Notes: generated by a model not told the origin, from the sequence alone. A stretch of 64,000 nt of DNA from Kitasatospora phosalacinea (GCF_000716545.1 NZ_JNWZ01000040.1:1-64000), one strand, 5' to 3'. Shown: positions 33,674 through 42,803, counted from the first letter of the stretch. A program made the numbers and translations.

Positions 33674-36043
33674 ATGCCGCCCCGTCACCACCAGCCCGAG
33701 GCCCTGCTCGCAAGCCTTTCCACCGAGCGCGGCAGGTCGGACCGCCTCACCCATACGGAGCACCTGCCCGCCCGTGCGGCCCGGTATGCACCCTGGCCGG
33801 AAGGAATCCGCCAGGAGGTGGTCGCCGCGGCCTCCGGGCTCGGCGTGGTGCTGCCGTGGGCCCACCAGGCGGAGGCGATGGACCTGGCCGCCGCCGGGCG
33901 GACCACGGTGATCGCCACCGGCACCGCCTCGGGCAAGTCGCTGGGCTACCTGGCCCCGTTGCTGAGCGAACTGCTGAGCGGCGCCGAGGCCCGCAACGGC
34001 CGCGGCGCGACCGCGCTCTACCTGGCCCCGACCAAGGCACTGGCCGCCGACCAGCGCCGGCGCGCCGCCGAACTCGTCCCCGACCGCGTCCGGGTCGCGC
34101 TGTACGACGGCGACACCCCGCCGCAGGAGCGCGAGTGGGTCCGCCAGTACGCGTCCTACGTGCTGACCAACCCGGACATGCTGCACCGCGGCATACTCCC
34201 GGCCCACCCGCGCTGGTCCTCCTTCCTGAAGGCGCTGCGGTACGTCGTGGTCGACGAGTGCCACACCTACCGCGGCGTGTTCGGCTCGCACGTCGCCCAG
34301 GTGCTGCGCCGGCTGCGGCGGCTGTGCGCCCGCTACGGCTCCGAGCCGACCTTCCTGCTGGCCTCCGCCACCACCGCCGAACCCGCCGTCACCGCCGAAC
34401 GGCTCACCGGCCTGCCCGCCACCGCCGTGACCGAGGACTGCTCGCCGCGCGGCCCGCTGGTGTTCGCGCTCTGGGAGCCGCCGCTGACCGAGAACACCGG
34501 CGAGCACGGCGCGCCCGTACGTCGCAGCGCCACCGCCGAGGCCGGGTACCTGCTCACCGACCTGGTGCACGGCGGCACCCGGACGGTGGCCTTCGTCCGC
34601 TCCCGGCGGGCCGCCGAACTGGTCGCGCTGCAGGCCCAGGAGCAGCTCGGCCAACCGCTCGCCGCCCGGGTCGCCGCTTACCGCGGCGGCTACCTGGCCG
34701 AGGAACGCCGCGCCCTGGAGCGCGACCTGCACACCGGCCGACTGCTCGGCCTGGCCTCCACCTCCGCCCTCGAACTCGGCGTGGACGTCTCCGGCCTGGA
34801 CGCCGTCCTGCTGGCCGGCTACCCCGGCACCCGGGCCTCGCTGTGGCAGCAGGCCGGGCGCGCCGGACGGGAGGGCCAGGGCGCGCTGGCGGTGCTGATC
34901 GCCCGGGACGACCCGCTGGACACCTACCTCGTCCACCACCCCGAGGCGCTGTTCGACACCCCGGTGGAGGCCACCGTCCTCGACCCGGACAACCCGCACG
35001 TGCTCGCCCCGCACCTGTGTGCCGCCGCGGCCGAACTCCCGCTCACCGACGCCGACCTGGAGCTGTTCGGCCCGTCCACCGCGCCGCTGCTGCCGGTGCT
35101 GGAACGGCGCGGCCTGCTGCGGCGGCGCTCGGACGGCTCCTGGTACTGGACCCGCCGCGAACGCGCCGCCGACGGCGTCGACCTGCGCGGCAGCGGCGGC
35201 AGCCCCGTGCAGATCGTCGAGGCCGACACCGGGCGGCTGCTCGGCACCGTGGACGCCGAGGCCGCGCACACCACCGTGCACACCGGCGCCGTCCACCTGC
35301 ACCGGGGGCGCACCTACCTGGTCCGCGAGTTCGACCTGGAGTCCTCGGTCGCCCTGGTCTCCCCCGCGAACCCGCCGTACACCACCTCCGCCCGGGACGT
35401 CACCTCCATCGCGGTCCTGTCCACCGACACCACCGAGGAGTGGGGCGAGGCCCGGCTCAGCTTCGGCTCGGTGGAGGTCACCAACCAGGTCGTCGGGTAC
35501 CTCCGCAAGCGGATCTCCACCGGCGAGATCCTCGGGGAGAGCAAGCTCGACCTCCCGCCGCGCACGCTGCGCACCCGGGCCGTCTGGTGGTCCGTCACCG
35601 AGGACCAACTCCTCGACGCGCTCGTCCCGTTCGACCAGCTCCCGGGTGCGGCCCACGCCGCCGAGCACGCCTCCATCGGCCTCCTCCCGCTGTTCGCCAC
35701 CTGCGACCGCTGGGACATCGGCGGCGTCTCCGTCCCGCTGCACCCCGACACCGGGCTGCCCACCGTCTTCGTGTACGACGGCCACTCCGGCGGCGCGGGC
35801 TTCGCCGAACGCGGCTTCCGGCGCGCCGTCGAGTGGCTGACCGCCACCCGGGACGCCATCGCCGCCTGCGAGTGCGAACGCGGCTGCCCGTCCTGCGTCC
35901 AGTCCCCGAAGTGCGGCAACGGCAACGAACCGCTCGACAAGGCCGCCGCGATCCGCCTCCTCACCACCCTCCTCGCCGGAGCCCCCGCTCCTGCCCCCGC
36001 TCCCGCTCCCGACCCCGGGGAGGGCCCGAGCGGGACGGACTGA
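33674..36043 (+). CDS. DEAD/DEAH-box helicase with a C-terminal DUF1998 zinc-binding domain
   Basis: A superfamily 2 helicase of about 789 residues: the Walker A variant ATGTASGKSLGYL, VVDECHTYRG (DECH), LASATT (motif III), then in the second RecA domain LASTSALELGVD and QQAGRAGREGQG (motif VI). The end has CECERGCPSCVQSPKCGNGN, four Cys of a DUF1998 module seen in MrfA-like repair helicases. It probably unwinds DNA in repair. ATG 33674 is chosen; GTG 33656 in the same frame would add six residues. It converges on the Tad operon and ends in a Pro/Ala tail. Confidence 0.88.
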   Translation: MPPRHHQPEALLASLSTERGRSDRLTHTEHLPARAARYAPWPEGIRQEVVAAASGLGVVLPWAHQAEAMDLAAAGRTTVIATGTASGKSLGYLAPLLSELLSGAEARNGRGATALYLAPTKALAADQRRRAAELVPDRVRVALYDGDTPPQEREWVRQYASYVLTNPDMLHRGILPAHPRWSSFLKALRYVVVDECHTYRGVFGSHVAQVLRRLRRLCARYGSEPTFLLASATTAEPAVTAERLTGLPATAVTEDCSPRGPLVFALWEPPLTENTGEHGAPVRRSATAEAGYLLTDLVHGGTRTVAFVRSRRAAELVALQAQEQLGQPLAARVAAYRGGYLAEERRALERDLHTGRLLGLASTSALELGVDVSGLDAVLLAGYPGTRASLWQQAGRAGREGQGALAVLIARDDPLDTYLVHHPEALFDTPVEATVLDPDNPHVLAPHLCAAAAELPLTDADLELFGPSTAPLLPVLERRGLLRRRSDGSWYWTRRERAADGVDLRGSGGSPVQIVEADTGRLLGTVDAEAAHTTVHTGAVHLHRGRTYLVREFDLESSVALVSPANPPYTTSARDVTSIAVLSTDTTEEWGEARLSFGSVEVTNQVVGYLRKRISTGEILGESKLDLPPRTLRTRAVWWSVTEDQLLDALVPFDQLPGAAHAAEHASIGLLPLFATCDRWDIGGVSVPLHPDTGLPTVFVYDGHSGGAGFAERGFRRAVEWLTATRDAIAACECERGCPSCVQSPKCGNGNEPLDKAAAIRLLTTLLAGAPAPAPAPAPDPGEGPSGTD

Positions 36044-36571
36044 ACCGGCGCCCTCCCCACTGCTCCCGCTCGTGGACACGGCCTCGTCGCCATCACCATC
36101 GCCATCACCACCGCCGTCGCCCCAGGCCCAGAGCGGGCCCGCGCGGGCCCGGGCCAGAGCCGGGGCCAGGGCCAGTGGGGCGCCCCGGATCGGGGCCCGG
36201 ACCACCACCTCCACCGCGTCCTGCCCCGGCAGCACCTGGCAGGAGACCAGTTCGACCCCCGCCTGGGCCCGCGTCAGCTCCGCGGCCCGCCCGCAGCCGC
36301 CGTCCTCGTCGAGCAACAAGCGGCCGGCGGCGGCCAGGGCCGCGAGGTCGGCCGCCGACTCGGCGCGGTGGCGGGCGGCCACCGCCGAACCCAGCGTCAG
36401 GCAGGCCGAGAACACCACCACCCCGAGCGACCCCAGGGCCACCAGCCACACCGTCGCCGAACCGCGGTCGTCCACCGCACCGGGCGACACTCCAGCGCTC
36501 CGCGTCCTCTGCACCCACCGCATCCGCACGGCACCACCTCCGCTCCTCCCGCTGGTCCTCGTCCGTTTCAT
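36044..36571 (-). CDS. TadE/G-like (Rv3654c-type) pilus-assembly protein without a stop of its own
   Basis: The protein begins with a basic lead and then DRGSATVWLVALGSLGVVVF, the hydrophobic segment of TadE/G-like minor pilin proteins, followed by AARHRAESAADLAALAAA and a CGRA...C pair typical of the Rv3654c group. Its ATG overlaps the TadE stop by 4 bases. Recognisable similarity ends near ARARAGPLWAWG (about 36120), yet no stop follows. The frame stays open through GDGDGD-type repeats and antisense through the whole helicase gene to 33596. The end given is only the limit of plausible coding. Natural stop loss or an assembly error could explain it. Confidence 0.6.
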
Positions 36572-36939
36572 CCGTCGCCGGTCAACACGTCCTCCCGGGC
36601 GCCCACCGCCGTGGCCGTGAGCCGGACCGACAGCAGGGCGGCCAGGCGCCCCGGGCCGGGGCAGGGGGCCTCGACGGTGGCCCGGGCGGTGGTGGCGTCC
36701 AGGTCGATGGCGACCTTCGCGCCGCGCGGAGCCGCGTCGGTGGCCCGGGCCAGCGCGTCGGCATCGCCCCGGGCGGCGGCCCTGGCCCCGACCCGCGCCG
36801 CGTCCACACAGCGGATCTGGGCACCCGCCGCCACCACGCCCCAGGTCAGCATCGCCGCCAGCAGCACCAGGGCGGGCAGCCCGACCGCGGTCTCCGCCGT
36901 GACCATTCCGCTGTCCGCCGGTCTCCGGTCAGACCGCAT
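36568..36939 (-). CDS. TadE-family pilus-assembly protein
   Basis: A 123-residue protein with GMVTAETAVGLPALVLLAAM, the single N-terminal membrane segment with the E residue of TadE-like pseudopilins, followed by a short outer domain with one Cys pair. Its ATG lies 11 bases inside the DUF4244 gene and its stop overlaps the next start, so translation is coupled. Matches the position of Rv3655c in the mycobacterial Tad cluster. Confidence 0.82.
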   Translation of the reverse strand: MRSDRRPADSGMVTAETAVGLPALVLLAAMLTWGVVAAGAQIRCVDAARVGARAAARGDADALARATDAAPRGAKVAIDLDATTARATVEAPCPGPGRLAALLSVRLTATAVGAREDVLTGDG

Positions 36940-37216
36940 GGAGGGCCCGTTCGAGGATCTCCGCCAACGCCCCCGAGACCGTGCTGCTGGTCACCACCTT
37001 GTAGAGCACGGCAGCGAAGGCGCAGGCGGCGACGGTACCGATCGCGTACTCGGCCGTGCTCATCCCGGCGTCCGGCGGACCGGCCGCCAGCGTCCGGCAG
37101 CGGTGCCGGAACCAGCCGCCGAGCCTGCGTCCGGCCCGCGGCACCGCGAACAACACCACGGGCAGCAACGCGACCAGCAGGGTGGTCAGTCGAGCGGCCC
37201 GTACGGACTTCGTCAT
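36929..37216 (-). CDS. DUF4244 protein, probable Flp-type pilin
   Basis: A 95-residue protein whose C-terminal half reads GMSTAEYAIGTVAACAFAAVLYKVV. The Glu-Tyr in a hydrophobic helix after a Gly is the pattern of Flp pilin processing sites. DUF4244 members sit where Flp is expected in actinobacterial Tad loci (compare Rv3656c). A basic, hydrophobic N-terminal segment precedes it. No prepilin peptidase gene lies in this window. ATG start at 37216. Confidence 0.8.
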   Translation of the reverse strand: MTKSVRAARLTTLLVALLPVVLFAVPRAGRRLGGWFRHRCRTLAAGPPDAGMSTAEYAIGTVAACAFAAVLYKVVTSSTVSGALAEILERALHAV

Positions 37217-37316
37217 GGTTGGGTCCCTTCGTCGAAGACGGAAACGAACTCGGAGGAATCGGGGAGAGCCGGAGGAAGTCGGCCACGCCCCGGGCGGGTG
37301 GCCGGCCGACACCGCC

Positions 37317-38132
37317 TCACACCCGCTGGGAGAAGGCGGTGGTCAGCCCCGTGACCACCGGCACCACTCCGATCAGCACGAACGCGGGCAGGAAGCAGAG
37401 CCCGAGCGGTGCGGTGGCCAGCACGCCCGCCCGCCGGACCCGCGCGTGCGCGGCCCTGGCGGCGGCGGCCCGTTGGGACTGGGCCAGTCCGGCCAGCGCG
37501 GCGGCCGGCGGGGCGCCGCTGAGACTGGTGCGGGCCAGGCAGCGGGCGAGCGGGGCCAACGGCCGGCATTCGTCCGCCAGTTGCCCCCAGCAGCGCTCCG
37601 GCCCCGCACCGAGGGCGAGCCGGGTGGCGACTTGGGAGAGGCGGTCCCGCATCGGCGACGGCACGCTGTCCGCGACGGCGGCCGCCGCCTCGGCCGGGGA
37701 GCCGTTCGACCCGAGGCAGGCCGCCAACAACTCGGCGGTCAGCGGGAGCTGGCGGACCAGCCACTCGTGCTCCGCCGCCCCTCGGCGCTCGTCCGGGGAC
37801 CGCACCCGGGGCAGCAGCCGCCAGGCCGCCCCGCCGGCCAGCAGACCGGCCGCCGGCCCCGCCCAGCCACCGACCAGCGCCCAGGCCGCCAGCCCCAGCA
37901 GCACCGCCAGTGGCCGGTCCCCCGTCGACCGCCCGAGCCACCGCCGCACGGTCGCCGCCGGTCCACGACGTCCGTCCGGCCCATGACGCCCGCCTCGTGC
38001 CGTGCCAGCCGACAACCCGGGGACGCACCGTCCGGCCCGCTGACGCACCATCCGCCACCACGCCGCCGCCAACGCCTCCCCGGCCAGCCCGACAAGCGCC
38101 GCCGGCACCAGGACCAGCACCGCCTTCACCAC
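37317..38132 (-). CDS. TadC-like type II secretion F-domain membrane protein
   Basis: About 271 residues, with a membrane helix at the start (LVLVPAALVGLAG), a middle cytosolic four-helix region typical of the GspF/T2SSF domain (LPLTAELLAACLGSN to CLARTSLSGAPP), and two closing membrane helices. It forms part of the inner-membrane platform of the pilus machine. GTG 38132 with GGAGG upstream is the start; GTG 38129 is next to it. Situated between the TadB-like and DUF4244 genes. Confidence 0.8.
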   Translation of the reverse strand: MVKAVLVLVPAALVGLAGEALAAAWWRMVRQRAGRCVPGLSAGTARGGRHGPDGRRGPAATVRRWLGRSTGDRPLAVLLGLAAWALVGGWAGPAAGLLAGGAAWRLLPRVRSPDERRGAAEHEWLVRQLPLTAELLAACLGSNGSPAEAAAAVADSVPSPMRDRLSQVATRLALGAGPERCWGQLADECRPLAPLARCLARTSLSGAPPAAALAGLAQSQRAAAARAAHARVRRAGVLATAPLGLCFLPAFVLIGVVPVVTGLTTAFSQRV

Positions 38133-38344
38133 GACCCACCTCCCTCGACCGTCGACACCGACCCACCCGAACCACGCCCCGCCCGAACCACGCCCCGCAC
38201 GAACCACGCCCCACACGGGGCGGCCGCCCCACCGCCGACCACGGCGGGGCACCGACCGGGGACCCACCGCAGGACGGGCCGAACCCCTGGATCGCCGCGC
38301 ACCCGCGGCAGTCCGCGCCGCCCGGCCCCGGCCTCCGAGCGCGC

Positions 38345-39403
38345 TCACCCCCACCGGCCCGCCCGGCCCTCCACCGGCTGCGGCAGGACGTCGGCCCGGA
38401 GCTCACCGCGTGTCCGGGAGATGCCGCAGCCGCCGGCAGCGGGCCGGGGTGGGGCGTCTTCGGCGGCTCGGACGATCCGGGCCGTCCAGACGATGCCGGC
38501 CGTCTCCAGCACCGCCCCGGCCAGTAGGCCGAGCAGGCCGACCGGTGTGTGGAGCAGGACGTGGACGGGGTGCGCCCCGAGTGCCGTGCCCAGGCCCAGG
38601 CCGACGGCGGGGAGGGCGGCGAGTACCGCCACGGTGGTGCGCGGGCCCGCGAGTTCGCCGGAGATCTCCTCGGTGAGCGCCCGCTCGGCCCGTAGCGCGT
38701 CCGCGACCTGTTCCAGTCCGGTCGCCAGGCCGGTGCCGCTCTCGGTGCTGACCCGCCAGCAGGCCGCCATGGCCGCCGCGCCCTCCCCGCCCGGCAGTTC
38801 GGCCACCAGGCGGAGCGCCGCCGGCAGGTCCGCCCCGTAGCGGCCCGCCGCCAGCCGGGCGGCGGGTTCGGCACCGAGGCGGCGGCTCCAGTCGGGGGCG
38901 GCACGGGTGAGGACGGCGTGCATGGCCTGCTCGGGGGTGGCACCGCTGCGCAGTTCGGTGACCAGGCCGGTGCACAGGTCGATCACCGCCGCGGCCCGCC
39001 GCCGTGCCGCCCGGGCCTCGCTCCGCCCCGCTCGCCAGCGCCGGAGCGGGACCACCCCGCAGGCCGCCCCGACCAGCGGAAGCATCGAGGAGGTGCCGTG
39101 CCCCGCCGCCGCACCGAGCGGGAGCAGGAGCAGTTCGGGCACCAGCCAGCGCGGCCGCCGGCACCGCCACAGCGCCCGCACCCGGCCGAACCGGCCGTCC
39201 GCCCCGCTCCGGCCCCACCGGCCGTGCAGCACCCGTCGCGCCCGGCCGCCGCCGCGCGCCCGGCGGCGCGCCTCCAGCAGCCAGGCCGTCCCGAACAGTC
39301 CGCCGCCCAGCCCGGCGGCCACCCCGAGCAAGGTCGCCGAGCAGGCCGCGCCGTACGACCGGACGACCGGGAACGACCCGACCGCCACCACCAGCACCGT
39401 CAT
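38345..39403 (-). CDS. TadB-like type II secretion F-domain membrane protein
   Basis: A 352-residue platform protein: N-terminal hydrophobic segments, a cytosolic stretch with IDLCTGLVTELRSGATPEQAM, then ESGTGLATGLEQVADALRAE of the T2SSF domain, and three helices toward the end. The ATG shares one base with the stop of the small membrane peptide upstream (TGATG), so the two are coupled. The last 35 residues are non-hydrophobic and overlap nothing. Works with the TadA ATPase and the TadC-like protein. Confidence 0.82.
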   Translation of the reverse strand: MTVLVVAVGSFPVVRSYGAACSATLLGVAAGLGGGLFGTAWLLEARRRARGGGRARRVLHGRWGRSGADGRFGRVRALWRCRRPRWLVPELLLLPLGAAAGHGTSSMLPLVGAACGVVPLRRWRAGRSEARAARRRAAAVIDLCTGLVTELRSGATPEQAMHAVLTRAAPDWSRRLGAEPAARLAAGRYGADLPAALRLVAELPGGEGAAAMAACWRVSTESGTGLATGLEQVADALRAERALTEEISGELAGPRTTVAVLAALPAVGLGLGTALGAHPVHVLLHTPVGLLGLLAGAVLETAGIVWTARIVRAAEDAPPRPAAGGCGISRTRGELRADVLPQPVEGRAGRWG

Positions 39404-39501
39404 CACAGCCTCCTGACCGCGGAGCGCAGCAGGTGCCACGCCACCGCCCCGACCACGCACAGTCCGAGCACCCAGGCCAGCTCCAGCCAGCTCACCGTCA
39501 T
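39403..39501 (-). CDS. 32-residue membrane peptide between tadA and tadB
   Basis: A short frame, MTVSWLELAWVLGLC and onward, encodes one hydrophobic helix followed by basic residues (RSAVRR). Its ATG overlaps the TadA stop by 4 bases and its stop touches the next ATG, leaving no non-coding base in this part of the operon. Exact tiling at both ends argues that it is translated. I know no family; it might help assemble the platform. Confidence 0.6.
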   Translation of the reverse strand: MTVSWLELAWVLGLCVVGAVAWHLLRSAVRRL

Positions 39502-41126
39502 GTCGCCTCCCCGGCGGTCCGCGCGGCGGTCGTCCCCTCGGCCGGCCCGGTCTCCTCGACCGCGCCCGTCTCGTCCACCCCTGCGGCGTCCGGTCGCCCG
39601 GTGTCCACCCCCGCGGCGTCCGGTCGCGGGGGCAGGTCGACGCCGCGTTCGGCGCACAGCTCCCGCAGCCTGGCCCAGCCGGGGCCGGGGCGGGCCCGGC
39701 CGTCGCGGTCGAAGTGGACGGCGGCGGTGGTCGCGGTCAGGCCGTCCGGTCCGCCGGTCAGCAGGTGGATGCCGGTGACCCGGCGGCGGCCGTCGGCGCG
39801 GTCGCGGCCGAGGTGGACGACCGCGTCGAGGCCGGCCCGGAGCTGGCTGTGCAGGGAGTGCCGGTCGAGGCCGGCGAGCGAGCCGAGGGCCTCCAGCCGG
39901 GCGGGCACGTCGGCCGCGGTATTGGCGTGGACAGTCCCGCAGCCGCCCTCGTGGCCGGTGTTCAGGGCCGACAGCAGGTCGACCACCTCGGCGCCGCGGA
40001 CCTCTCCGACCACCAGCCGGTCGGGCCGCATCCGCAGCGCCTGCCGGACCAGGTCGCGCAGGGTCAGTTCGCCCAGCGACTCCTGGTTGGGCGGGCGGGA
40101 CTGCAGTCGGACCACGTGCGGGTGGTCCGGGCGCAGTTCGGCGGAGTCCTCGGCGAGCACGATGCGTTCGTCGCCGGGGACGAGGCCGAGCAGGGCGGCC
40201 AGCAGGGTGGTCTTGCCGGTGCCGGTGCCGCCGGAGATCAGCAGCGAGAGCCTGGCCCGCAGGACGGCGGCGAGCAGGTCGGCCCCGGACGGGGGCAGCG
40301 CCCCGGCGGCGACCAGTTCGGGGAGGGTGAAGGGCCGGTTGCGGCTGGTGCGCAGCGAGATGTGGGTGCAGTCGGCGGCGATCGGTGGCAGGACGGCGTG
40401 CAGCCGGGTGCCGTCGGGCAGCCTGGCGTCCACCCAGGGGCGGGCGTCGTCGAGGCGGCGGCCGGCGGCGGTGGCCAGCCGGTGGGCGAGCCGGCGGACG
40501 GCGTCGGCGTTCGGGAAGCGCACCTGGGGGGCGCGTTCCAACCCGTGGCCGCGGTCGACCCAGACCCGGTCGGGTCCGTTGACCAGGACGTCGGTGACGC
40601 CGTCCTCGGCCAGCAGCGGGTCGAGCGGGCCGGCGCCGACGATCTCGGCGCGCAGGCTGCGCACGGCCGTCAGCACGTCGGCCCCGCCGAGCGGGGGCCC
40701 GGCGGCGCGCAGGGCGGCGGCGACCGACCCGGCGGTGGGCTGTGCACCGGCTTCGGCGAGCCTGATCCGGACGGCGTCCACCAGGTCGGCGGCGCCGTCC
40801 GGGACCGCCCCGGCGGGGCCGGGCGACGGCCGGTCGTCCGCCGGGGCGGAGGGGGGCTGCCGACGCACCAGGTAGCGCACCGGAGGGGCCTGCCGGCGGT
40901 CCGGAGCGGGCGGACCGTCCCCGACCGGAGCGGCGTCCTCCGCGGGCCCCGGAGGGGCGCTGGAGAGACTCCTGGAGCGCGGTACGGCGATCCGGCGGTG
41001 GGTGCGGACGATCGGCCGCCGGGCGGGCCGCGGGTCGCCTTGGCGACCGTCGGCGGCCTCGGCGGGGCAAGCATCGGCGGGGCGGGCCCCGGTGCGGGTG
41101 TCGACGGCGTGCAGGCGGTTGGTCAT
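39498..41126 (-). CDS. tadA: TadA/CpaF-type secretion ATPase
   Basis: A 542-residue ATPase with an N-terminal domain, then ISGGTGTGKTTLLAAL (Walker A), EDSAEL (Asp box), RPDRLVVGEVRGAE (Walker B) and a His box in HEGGCGTVHANTAAD. It powers pilus assembly or secretion from the cytosolic face. The first 100 residues are Pro/Arg-rich and the last 40 contain a short repeat (PDAAGVD twice). It follows the Ssd/CpaE-like gene by 9 bases. Confidence 0.9.
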   Translation of the reverse strand: MTNRLHAVDTRTGARPADACPAEAADGRQGDPRPARRPIVRTHRRIAVPRSRSLSSAPPGPAEDAAPVGDGPPAPDRRQAPPVRYLVRRQPPSAPADDRPSPGPAGAVPDGAADLVDAVRIRLAEAGAQPTAGSVAAALRAAGPPLGGADVLTAVRSLRAEIVGAGPLDPLLAEDGVTDVLVNGPDRVWVDRGHGLERAPQVRFPNADAVRRLAHRLATAAGRRLDDARPWVDARLPDGTRLHAVLPPIAADCTHISLRTSRNRPFTLPELVAAGALPPSGADLLAAVLRARLSLLISGGTGTGKTTLLAALLGLVPGDERIVLAEDSAELRPDHPHVVRLQSRPPNQESLGELTLRDLVRQALRMRPDRLVVGEVRGAEVVDLLSALNTGHEGGCGTVHANTAADVPARLEALGSLAGLDRHSLHSQLRAGLDAVVHLGRDRADGRRRVTGIHLLTGGPDGLTATTAAVHFDRDGRARPGPGWARLRELCAERGVDLPPRPDAAGVDTGRPDAAGVDETGAVEETGPAEGTTAARTAGEAT

Positions 41127-41135
41127 GGTCGCTCC

Positions 41136-42236
41136 TCAGGCCGCCACGACGGGCGGCATCGCTTCGGTCAGGAATCGCCCGCAGAACCGGGCGAGCGGCC
41201 CGTGCTCCCGCAGGCCGGGCGGAACGCCGCGTTCGGCGTCCAGGGCGAGGCCGGGCTCGGGGGCGAGTTCGCCGGCGAGCCGCAGGCGCAGGCCGCGGGC
41301 GACGTCGGCGGCGGTGAGCCCGGACGGGCCGGGGGTGCGGACGACGACCCGCAGGTCGGTGAGCCGCATCCGGACGGCGGCGGCGACCCGGTCGGCGGCC
41401 GCCAGGGCCCGTAGCTCGGCGGGCACGACGAGCAGCCCGGTGTCGGCCTGTTCGAGGGCCTGGGCGGCAGCCGCGTCGAGCTGTCTGGGCAGGTCGAGGA
41501 CGACCAGTCCGCCGCGTCTGCGGGCGGCCGCCAGGACGCTGCGCATCGCCTCGGCGGGGACGGCCAGGGTGTCGGACCTGTCCCAGGACAGGGCACTGAG
41601 CCGGTGCGGCTCGGGCAGCGCCCGGGCCAGCTCGGCGCCGCTGATCCGGCCGCGGGAGGCCGCCAGGTCCGGCCAGCGGAGCCCGCCGTCCTGTTCGGCG
41701 CCGAGCAGGACGTCGAGCCCGCCGCCGAGCGGGTCCCCGTCGATCAGCATGGTGCGGTGCCCGGCCCGGGCGGCGCGGACCGCCAGGGCGCAGGCCAGCG
41801 TGGAGGCGCCGGCGCCGCCGCGCCCGCCGAGCACGGCGACGGTGAGCGCCGGTGGCCCGACGCCCTCGGTGGCGTCGGCGATCCGGTCGAGCAGCCAGGG
41901 CTGCGCGTCGGGCAGGAAGAGCACGTGCTCGGCACCGAGCCGGACGGCGCGGACCCAGATCTCGCCGTCGTCGAGGTCGAGGCCGAGCAGCAGGACTCCT
42001 GGTCGGCGGGCCAGGCCGGCGCACTGCTCGGCGAGGTCGTCGCCGACCAGCACCAGCGGGGCGGCCTCCCACAGCCGGGCGGGCGGCGGGGCTCCGCCGA
42101 GCAGGAGCGGTTCGGCCCCAGCGGCGGCGCACAGGCGGGTGAGCTGTTCGGCGAGCGCGTCGTCGGCGGTGAGGATCAGCGGCCCGGGCGGGGGCTCGGG
42201 GGCGGTGGCGTGCGGGTCGGTGACGGAGGCGGACAA
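41136..42236 (-). CDS. Septum-site-determining (Ssd)/CpaE-like MinD-family protein
   Basis: The protein has an N-terminal receiver-like region and, from about residue 125, a MinD/ParA-type fold with VAVLGGRGGAGASTLA, a deviant P-loop in which the usual Lys is missing, then LIDGDPLGGGLDV and VVLDLPRQLD. This is the CpaE/Ssd protein that begins actinobacterial Tad loci and may place the machine in the cell. The start is TTG at 42236 behind GGAGG; no better start fits. Whether it hydrolyses ATP is doubtful. Confidence 0.83.
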   Translation of the reverse strand: MSASVTDPHATAPEPPPGPLILTADDALAEQLTRLCAAAGAEPLLLGGAPPPARLWEAAPLVLVGDDLAEQCAGLARRPGVLLLGLDLDDGEIWVRAVRLGAEHVLFLPDAQPWLLDRIADATEGVGPPALTVAVLGGRGGAGASTLACALAVRAARAGHRTMLIDGDPLGGGLDVLLGAEQDGGLRWPDLAASRGRISGAELARALPEPHRLSALSWDRSDTLAVPAEAMRSVLAAARRRGGLVVLDLPRQLDAAAAQALEQADTGLLVVPAELRALAAADRVAAAVRMRLTDLRVVVRTPGPSGLTAADVARGLRLRLAGELAPEPGLALDAERGVPPGLREHGPLARFCGRFLTEAMPPVVAA

Positions 42237-42366
42237 GGCGGTCCTCCCGTGGCGCGGGGACGGTCTGACGGCGCGTCGGCCGCGGGGGCCCGGACGGGCT
42301 CCGCGGGGCGGCGCGAACACCACGGTGAAGGACGGCGCGGAATGCGTCAGCCGACTTCCGATTGCC

Positions 42367-42392
42367 TGTGGATAACCCGCCCCTGTGGATAA
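42367..42392 (-). promoter_or_regulatory. Two DnaA-box-like sequences upstream of the Tad operon
   Basis: TTATCCACA, the consensus DnaA box, occurs exactly twice on the minus strand (42375-42367 and 42392-42384), 8 bases apart. They lie about 130 bases before the start of the Ssd/CpaE-like gene, where its promoter should be. Two exact 9-mers at this spacing are unlikely by chance in such GC-rich DNA. Binding by DnaA is an inference. Confidence 0.5.
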
Positions 42393-42603
42393 CCGGGGTC
42401 ACTCGGACGGGGGCTAAAGCGGCTCGGAATTGACGCATCGGGTATACCGATATGACACTCACACAACTACGGAGAGTGACAAAAACTTGGGACGCGAAGC
42501 ACCCTTGACAACGGCCGTCGAACCGCTGGAGCACCCCCCGCAACCACCGGCACCACCACTCCCTGGAGGCTCAACTGCCAAGGGAAATGGGCCCGGACAT
42601 GCG

Positions 42604-42636
42604 ACGACCCCCGCCGGGGGGGAGAGCGGGGGTCGT
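42604..42636 (+). terminator. Hairpin ending a short intergenic transcript or acting as an attenuator
   Basis: ACGACCCCCGC pairs perfectly with GCGGGGGTCGT (11 bp, 11-nt loop). It lies in the 567-base gap (42237-42803) between the divergent Ssd and HAD genes. A TTGACG element at 42430-42435 and an 18-codon frame at 42451-42507 (MTLTQLRRVTKTWDAKHP) precede it, so a small RNA or leader may end here. No U tract is seen. Nothing else is recognised in this gap apart from the two DnaA-like boxes. Confidence 0.5.
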
Positions 42637-42803
42637 CTATCCACGGCCCGGCTCGGGGGGGAGGAGCCGGACCGGGTTAGCACGGTCGCGCGAACGATCC
42701 GTGACTTCCATGGTGTACCCGACCGGCCAGAAACACAAACCCGCACGCCTGCGGGTCCACCGAATGGCCCTCCCTTTTGGTCGCCCCTCTATCCTCGGTT
42801 CCC

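Noticed and set aside
33472..37986. A 1504-codon plus-strand frame across the helicase and Tad genes
   Set aside because: It runs out of frame with the helicase and antisense to the Tad genes; Arg/Pro/Ala-rich with no domain.
39714..41414. A 566-codon frame opposite tadA
   Set aside because: Antisense shadow of the ATPase; Gly/Val/Gln-rich low complexity.
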